Shown piece after piece: positions 33,599-38,406 of a stretch of DNA of 38,406 nt. The stretch's first letter is position 1. Each line of letters begins with the position of its first letter. A program made the position numbers and the translations under genes. The notes beneath the pieces are model-generated. The model saw only the letters and a program-made list of their open reading frames with translations, was not told the DNA's origin and searched no databases. Origin of the DNA: Pseudomonadota bacterium (GTDB taxonomy: Bacteria > Pseudomonadota > Gammaproteobacteria > Xanthomonadales > Rhodanobacteraceae); the NCBI GenBank assembly GCA_018240505.1, contig JAFEFQ010000003.1, positions 1 through 38,406 on the forward strand, written 5' to 3'.

Positions 33599-34446
33599 AC
33601 GCATCGCCGTTGATTTCCGCCGCCGATCTCGCCGCGCAACTCGGCGACGCCGACCTGCTGGTCGTCGATTGCCGCTTCGAGCTGGCCGATCCTGCGAAGG
33701 GCGCGCGCGAGTATGCCCAGGCGCATGTCCAGGGCGCGGTCCATGCCGACCTCGACCACGATCTTTCCGATCTGTCCAAACCCGGCCTCGGCCGCCACCC
33801 GCTGCCCGATGCGGCGGCGTTCTCCGCCGTGCTCGCGCGCTGGGGATGGACGCCGTCGACGCGTGTCGTCGCCTACGACGATGCCGGCGGCGCGCTCGCC
33901 GCGGCGAGGCTGTGGTGGATGTTGCGCCTTGCCGGCGCGCGCGAGGTCGCATTGCTCGACGGTGGCTGGGGTGCGTGGAAGCAGGCGGGATTGCCGGTCG
34001 AGGCGGCTTCCACGCCACGCGCCGCGACATCCGTCGCGATCGACTTCGATGCAAGTGGAATTGTATACACCGGCGAGTTGCGCGAGTTGCGCAAACGCGG
34101 CGAAGTGCTGGTGCTCGACGCACGCGGTGCGCCGCGCTTCCGCGGCGAAGTCGAGCCGATCGACCCGGTCGCCGGGCATATTCCGGGCGCGCGCAACCGT
34201 CCGCTGAGCGAGAATCTCGCTGCGGACGGGCGTTTCAAGCCGGCTGCGGAATTGCGCGTGGAGCTGCTCGCCGCGATCGGCGCGCATGCGCCGGACACGG
34301 TGATCCACAGCTGCGGCTCCGGCGTCAGTGCCTGCCAGAACCTGCTCGCATTCGAAATCGCCGGACTCGCGGGTTCGCGCGTCTACGCGCCGTCGTGGAG
34401 CGGCTGGATCTCGGACTCCGGGAATCTCGTAGCGCGCGGATCGTAG
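33595..34446 (+). CDS. sseA: 3-mercaptopyruvate sulfurtransferase-type rhodanese
   Basis: A 283-residue protein with two tandem rhodanese domains. The catalytic Cys240 sits in the loop CGSGVSAC (240-247), of the mercaptopyruvate type rather than the thiosulfate type. The first domain is inactive, as is usual. It moves sulfur to an acceptor such as cyanide or thiols. The ATG overlaps nudL by 4 nt. Its TAG stop lies inside the GTAG head of a REP-like repeat (34443). Confidence 0.9.
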   Translation: MNASPLISAADLAAQLGDADLLVVDCRFELADPAKGAREYAQAHVQGAVHADLDHDLSDLSKPGLGRHPLPDAAAFSAVLARWGWTPSTRVVAYDDAGGALAAARLWWMLRLAGAREVALLDGGWGAWKQAGLPVEAASTPRAATSVAIDFDASGIVYTGELRELRKRGEVLVLDARGAPRFRGEVEPIDPVAGHIPGARNRPLSENLAADGRFKPAAELRVELLAAIGAHAPDTVIHSCGSGVSACQNLLAFEIAGLAGSRVYAPSWSGWISDSGNLVARGS

Positions 34447-34520
34447 GGGTTCGATTCATCGAACTCCGCTTCTTTCCGTCAATCTTAAGGACAGTCGGGC
34501 GCGATGAATCGCGCCCCTAC
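34443..34520. repeat. Inverted pair of REP-like elements with GTAG heads
   Basis: Copy A (34443-34467) reads GTAGGGG followed by hairpin TTCGATTCATCGAA. Copy B (34497-34520), inverted, reads GTAGGGG followed by GCGATTCATCGC on the minus strand. Stem bases differ in a compensating way (TT/AA against GC/GC). The GTAG heads supply the stop codon TAG of sseA and of the minus-strand gene ending at 34517. Confidence 0.75.
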
Positions 34521-35287
34521 TTGGCCTTGAGCTTCGCCAGCACGGCCTTGAGCGTCGCGCGCGACTCGTCGCCGAACCAGTCGCGCACGAAGGCATCGAC
34601 GTCGCTGCGGTGTGCGGCATCGAATGCGGCCACGAGATCCGCGCGCGCGATCGCGCGGGTCGTGGCCATCGCCTGCGGCGGCAGCGCGAGCAGCGCGCGC
34701 AGCCAGGCGAATGCGCGCGGGGCCACGTCGTCCGCTTCGGCCAGTTCGTCGACGAAACCGATGCGCAGCGCTTCGTCGGAATCGACCATCGCGCCCGCGA
34801 CCATGAGGCGCTCGGCGCGGTAGGCGCCGACCAGGCGGCGCAGCCCGGTCTGGATTTCGGGCGGCACCGACAGGCCGACCCGGGTTTCGTTGAGCCCGAT
34901 GCGATAGGGCTTGGCGGGATCGGCGCCGCGCGCCATCACGCGATAGTCGCAGAACGTCGCCAGCACCGCGCCGCCGGCCGGCGCGTGGCCGGCGATCGCG
35001 ACGACGATCGGCACGCTCGAGGCGGCGATCGCGCGGCACAGGCCGGAGTATTCGCGCCACAGTTCGGCCATGCGTCCGGCGGCGTCGAGTTCGAGCACCG
35101 CGGCGGCGTCGAGGCCGGCGCTGAACATGCCGGGCCGGCCGGACAGCACGATGCCCCGGGCGCCACCGCCCGGCGCCGCTTCGATCGCCTCGCGCAGCGC
35201 GCGGCTCAGATGGAGGTCGAAGGCGTTGACCGGCGGACGCGCGAGGCGCAGTTCTAGGATGTCGTCGTGGCGGATTTGTTCGAGCAT
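34517..35287 (-). CDS. Enoyl-CoA isomerase-type crotonase protein
   Basis: A 256-residue crotonase-fold protein. The oxyanion hole is seen in MFSAGLD and PAGGAVLATFCDYRVM. The position of the first hydratase glutamate is not acidic (GGAVLA), while E134 in IGLNETRVGL is kept. This matches the catalytic glutamate of Delta3,Delta2-enoyl-CoA isomerases (CDYRxM…GLNExxxG) rather than hydratases. It probably shifts double bases-free intermediates, namely 3-enoyl-CoA to 2-enoyl-CoA, during unsaturated fatty-acid breakdown. The ATG at 35287 follows no strong Shine-Dalgarno. It is convergent with sseA through the REP pair. Confidence 0.82.
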   Translation of the reverse strand: MLEQIRHDDILELRLARPPVNAFDLHLSRALREAIEAAPGGGARGIVLSGRPGMFSAGLDAAAVLELDAAGRMAELWREYSGLCRAIAASSVPIVVAIAGHAPAGGAVLATFCDYRVMARGADPAKPYRIGLNETRVGLSVPPEIQTGLRRLVGAYRAERLMVAGAMVDSDEALRIGFVDELAEADDVAPRAFAWLRALLALPPQAMATTRAIARADLVAAFDAAHRSDVDAFVRDWFGDESRATLKAVLAKLKAK

Positions 35288-35325
35288 GGGAGTCGTTGTT
35301 CAAAAAAATTGAAGAAATAATGAGC

Positions 35326-35502
35326 CGTCATTCCCGCAGGAACTGCCGACTGCGATTGCAGGAGCAATCGCGAACGGCGAAGCCGGGCCGCAGGCCGAGC
35401 CGCATGGATGTGGCGAGTAAATCCAGACTTCGGGGACGACGAAGTGGTCGATACTCTGGCATCCCTGCAGCCTGGACCCCGGCATTCCCTGCCGGGGTGA
35501 CG
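35326..35502. repeat. 177-bp repeat-like element with CGTCA inverted ends
   Basis: The ends CGTCATTCCCGCAGG (35326) and CGTCACCCCGGCAGG (inverted, ending 35502) match at about 17 of 22 positions. Inside are perfect hairpins at 35352-35371 (GCGATTGC/GCAATCGC), 35427-35445 (ACTTCG/CGAAGT) and 35477-35497 (CCCCGGCA/TGCCGGGG). No ORF is supported here. It may be a non-autonomous mobile remnant or terminator cluster after the DUF4139 gene. Confidence 0.5.
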
Positions 35503-35516
35503 AGGATCCCTGCGCG

Positions 35517-37010
35517 TCATTTGAACGACTCGGTCCACTGGTACTGCACGGTATACGTCACCGTCGCCTCGCCGTTCGCCGGCACGTCGAGCTTGAACTC
35601 GACCGTGTCCGAATTCTTCTTCTCGTACTTGGCCGAAGCCTGGGTGATGTTCCACTGCGTCCAGCGATAGAGATGCTCGCGCACGACGACGCTTCTCGCG
35701 GCATCGCCCGCGTTGCTCACGCGCAGGGCGAAGGTTTCGCCGAGGCTGCGCTGGTTCTTGTCGAGCGTGAAGTCGGTCTGGCGCCGCTCGCCGCGCAGGT
35801 CGAAGGCGTCGCCGAGTTGCAGTGCGACCGGTTCGTTCTTCGGCGTGTGGCCGATCTGGTCTTCGCCGACGAATTCGGGCGCGCCGTCGTTCGCCGCCTG
35901 CAGCATGCGCACGCGTCCGGCCGGCAGCGCGCGCTCGATGCGGAACGCGAGCGCCGAGCGCACCGGTTGCGTGCCGCTCGCGCCGAAACCGCGCTCGGTG
36001 ATCGGCGCCATGCCGGGGTTCGCGCGCAAATGCGTCGCCTCGAACAGGTACTGGCGCTGGCAGGCCAGCGGCGTGTCGGGAAACAGGGCGACGCGCTGCA
36101 GGCTGTTGTCGATGAGGTCGAGCGGCGCGTCGATCGTGTATTCGTGGTAATCGCCTAGCGTGCCGCTGTCCGCGGCAGCGACAGGCGCGGCGGCGCCTCC
36201 CGCCTTCGCCATCATCATCGGGCGCGGAGCGTTCTGCTGTGTGACCCGATTCGGCGAGCCCGCGATCAGCTTGATCTGTGCGCCGCGATAACTGGCGCCG
36301 CTGCGGTTCGCGATCAGCGCCCAGCCGGACAGGGTCAGCTTGCAGTCGCCGCCCGCGGCTATCCAGCCCGAATACTCGGCGCGCCAGGCCAGGCCCTGGG
36401 TCGGGTAGACGAATTCGATGCTGCGCGGGCCGCCTTGCCTGGCATTGACGTCGAGGCGCAGCACCGGCGTCGCCGACATGCCCTTGGGCAGGTCGGGAAA
36501 GGTCACGCGGCTGTAGTCGGTCACCGTGGTCACGCGGCCGTCGGCCAGTTGCACGGTAAGGCCGCCGTTGTTCGACAGCAGCGTGCCGCTGATCGGCGCC
36601 GCGGCCGGATTCGCGCCGTTGCCGGCGATCTCGACCGGGTGGCCGATCTGGCGCTGCACGAGCGCATCGAACGACAGCGCCTGGTCGTCGAAACGCTGGC
36701 TGACGATTGTCGCATCGCCAGGCTCGACGAAGCGCGCGCTCAGCGCGGAGGGGTCGAGCCAGCGCGCGACCTCGCGCACCTCGACCGCGTTGCTGCCGGG
36801 ATTCAAATTGAACTGGCGCCGGTCGCGCACCACGGCGTAGCCGCCGACGCTGTCGGCGCTGCCCGCATCGGCGGCGGTTTCGAACAGGCCGTCGCCGTTG
36901 TTCGCCTGCGCGCTGTAGATCGACAGCGCGTAACGCGACGCGGGCGCTTGCGCGCCGGCCGTCGCGGCGACTGCGGCGATCAGGGAAACGGCGAGTGTTG
37001 TGCGGCGCAT
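35517..37010 (-). CDS. Exported DUF4139 domain protein
   Basis: A 497-residue protein from the ATG at 37010 (MRRTTLAVSLIAAVAATAGA), with a signal peptide ending at about residue 21. The later part (DFTLDKNQRSLGETFALRVSNAGDAARSVVVREHLYRWTQWNI) matches DUF4139, and the last segment NGEATVTYTVQYQW is a beta-strand-rich end. The function is unknown; members are usually exported or mucosal-type proteins. A longer start at 37049 would put codons before the signal peptide and was rejected. It is divergent from the copper chaperone with a 68-nt gap. Confidence 0.8.
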   Translation of the reverse strand: MRRTTLAVSLIAAVAATAGAQAPASRYALSIYSAQANNGDGLFETAADAGSADSVGGYAVVRDRRQFNLNPGSNAVEVREVARWLDPSALSARFVEPGDATIVSQRFDDQALSFDALVQRQIGHPVEIAGNGANPAAAPISGTLLSNNGGLTVQLADGRVTTVTDYSRVTFPDLPKGMSATPVLRLDVNARQGGPRSIEFVYPTQGLAWRAEYSGWIAAGGDCKLTLSGWALIANRSGASYRGAQIKLIAGSPNRVTQQNAPRPMMMAKAGGAAAPVAAADSGTLGDYHEYTIDAPLDLIDNSLQRVALFPDTPLACQRQYLFEATHLRANPGMAPITERGFGASGTQPVRSALAFRIERALPAGRVRMLQAANDGAPEFVGEDQIGHTPKNEPVALQLGDAFDLRGERRQTDFTLDKNQRSLGETFALRVSNAGDAARSVVVREHLYRWTQWNITQASAKYEKKNSDTVEFKLDVPANGEATVTYTVQYQWTESFK

Positions 37011-37078
37011 GGTCGCGGTCCGTGCAGGGCAGGTCACGCCGGTTATCATAGCGAGAAACCCCGGCAGGATTGTTTCCG

Positions 37079-37510
37079 ATGCGGCGATTGATCACATTGC
37101 TGGCGCTGGCGCTGATGACGAATCAGGCCGCACAGGCGGCAGGGCGCCTCGAAGTGTCCGGCGCCTGGATCCGCACCGCGCCGCCGGGTGCGATGATGCT
37201 GGCGGGCTACGCAACGCTGCGCAACGTAGGCGATGCGCCGTTGACGGTAACCGGCGCCGACAGCGTGGCGTTCGGCGACGTGTCGTTGCATGAAAGCGTC
37301 GAGGTCGACGGCGTCGCGCGCATGAAGGCGCTGGGCCCGGTCGAGATCGCGCCAAGTGCCAGTGTCGTGCTCGCGCCGGGTGGCAAACACCTGATGCTGA
37401 TGCGGCCGAAGCGCGCGGTCGCATCGGGCGAAAGTATAAAAATCCATATTGCGACGGCATCGGGCGAAGGCGCGAGCGCCGATTTCGTCGTGCGCGACGC
37501 TGTGCCGTAG
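37079..37510 (+). CDS. Periplasmic copper chaperone PCu(A)C
   Basis: A 143-residue protein with a signal peptide (residues 1-21, ending AQAA). The Cu(I) site is the H…M(X21)HxM pattern: HESVEVDGVARM, then 21 residues to HLM in GGKHLMLM. In other bacteria PCu(A)C delivers copper to the CuA centre of cytochrome oxidase. A methionine usually next to the first His is Glu here. The ATG at 37079 is preceded by AGGA. No sco gene is adjacent. Confidence 0.88.
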   Translation: MRRLITLLALALMTNQAAQAAGRLEVSGAWIRTAPPGAMMLAGYATLRNVGDAPLTVTGADSVAFGDVSLHESVEVDGVARMKALGPVEIAPSASVVLAPGGKHLMLMRPKRAVASGESIKIHIATASGEGASADFVVRDAVP

Positions 37511-37517
37511 CGCTTTT

Positions 37518-37660
37518 CTTCCCTTCTCCCGCCGGGAGAAGCCGCGAGAGCCCAAGCGCCGGATGAGGGGAGAGCTTCGCACGATGTGATGTCATCGAAA
37601 ATTGTGATGCCTTTCCCTCATCCGCCCTCTGGGCACCTTCTCCCGGCGGGAGAAGGGAAG
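37518..37660. repeat. 24-bp perfect inverted repeat, CTTCTCCCG family
   Basis: Two arms (37518-37541 and 37637-37660) are exact reverse complements, and both are themselves near-palindromes (CTTCTCCC…GGGAGAAG). Inner segments sharing CGGATGAGGG extend the symmetry. It sits between convergent genes ending at 37510 and 37663 and could be a bidirectional terminator. Confidence 0.75.
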
Positions 37661-37662
37661 CG

Positions 37663-38081
37663 TTACGCACACGCTGCGCGGATCGCCTCGGGCAACGGCG
37701 TCGACTTGCCCGTCGCCGGGTCGATCCAGACCATGACCACGTTGCCGTCCATGTAGAGCACGGATTTGTCGGCCGCATCGACGATGCGATGGCCGATCGT
37801 CAGCGAGCTGTTGCCGAGCTTCTCGCAAAACAGTTGCACGACGATCTCGCCAGGCCAGGTCAGCGGGCGGCGGTAATTCGCCTGCACGGCGGCCATGATC
37901 GGCTTGCTGCCGTCGCCGCGATCCCAATCCTGGGCGACGTCGGCAAGCCAGCGCACGCGCGCCTCCTCGAGGTAGCGCAGGTATACCGCGTTGTTGACGT
38001 GGTTGAACGCGTCCTGGTCGCCCCAGCGCAGGGCAATCGTGATTTCGGCGACCTTGCGTGGTGCGGGAATCGTCGTGTCGT

Positions 38082-38085
<4 letters not shown>
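37663..38085 (-). CDS. Acyl-CoA thioesterase (4HBT hotdog family)
   Basis: A 140-residue hotdog-fold protein. The family's active-site region [24 protein letters not shown], with Asp/His/Asn, is like YbgC/4-hydroxybenzoyl-CoA thioesterases. The C-terminal part has [10 protein letters not shown]. It should hydrolyse a small acyl-CoA in the cytoplasm; the substrate is unknown. Its ATG overlaps the TGA of uvrA by 4 nt, so it is translated with uvrA. Confidence 0.88.

Positions 38086-38406
<321 letters not shown>

Overview
This 38.4 kb window is a gene-dense, high-GC stretch of what looks like the chromosome of a gammaproteobacterium, probably in the Xanthomonadales/Lysobacterales (a Rhodanobacteraceae or Dokdonella-like lineage). 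That placement is inferred from gene order: gcvR-bcp beside dapA-bamC, pcnB-folK-panB-panC-panD, and nnrD-tsaE-amiB-mutL. A short-type isocitrate dehydrogenase, a MutL with an intrinsic endonuclease motif, and secreted proteins with duplicated GxWYxxxxSGxG modules agree with it. No database search was possible, so the placement is an inference.

Layout. 1-3.0 kb: the 5' part of a periplasmic M48 protease (bepA-like, running off the left edge), a translationally coupled glutaredoxin/AhpD-like pair, and isocitrate dehydrogenase with a terminator. 3.1-11.4 kb: mostly secreted and envelope proteins. These are a 94-residue exported protein coupled to an HExxH metalloprotease-like protein, thiD, an outer-membrane beta-barrel protein (FadL-like), an exported propeller-like protein with a possible C-terminal sorting signal, and a YVTN beta-propeller protein. 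11.4-16.1 kb: phoH, bcp and gcvR on the minus strand, divergent dapA-bamC, then fdxA. 16.3-21 kb: tRNA-Glu(CTC), then the polyadenylation/folate/pantothenate cluster pcnB-folK-panB-panC. A strong terminator and an unusual hairpin-rich leader separate it from panD. 21-24 kb: an exported TPR protein and queG. 24-29.5 kb: nnrD-tsaE-amiB-mutL, interrupted by a small antisense lipoprotein gene. 29.5-38.4 kb: a DUF1684 protein, a lower-GC hypothetical protein, two crotonase-family enzymes, an FKBP-type isomerase, a DUF1289-nudL-sseA operon, a DUF4139 protein, a PCu(A)C copper chaperone, a thioesterase and the 3' end of uvrA.

Most genes are housekeeping: the TCA cycle, lysine, pantothenate, folate and thiamine synthesis, tRNA modification, mismatch and excision repair, peptidoglycan cleavage, and thiol/peroxide defence. 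No phage, insertion sequence, CRISPR or defence island was seen. The less ordinary content is in the spaces between genes: several families of inverted or tandem repeats, one REP-like pair that supplies the stop codons of two convergent genes, a paired-hairpin leader before panD with an alternative pairing, a palindromic operator candidate before thiD, and one AT-rich core that could drive two divergent leaderless genes (queG and nnrD). I found no clear multi-gene novel system. The best leads are the panD leader, the queG/nnrD promoter, the repeats and the secreted-protein modules.
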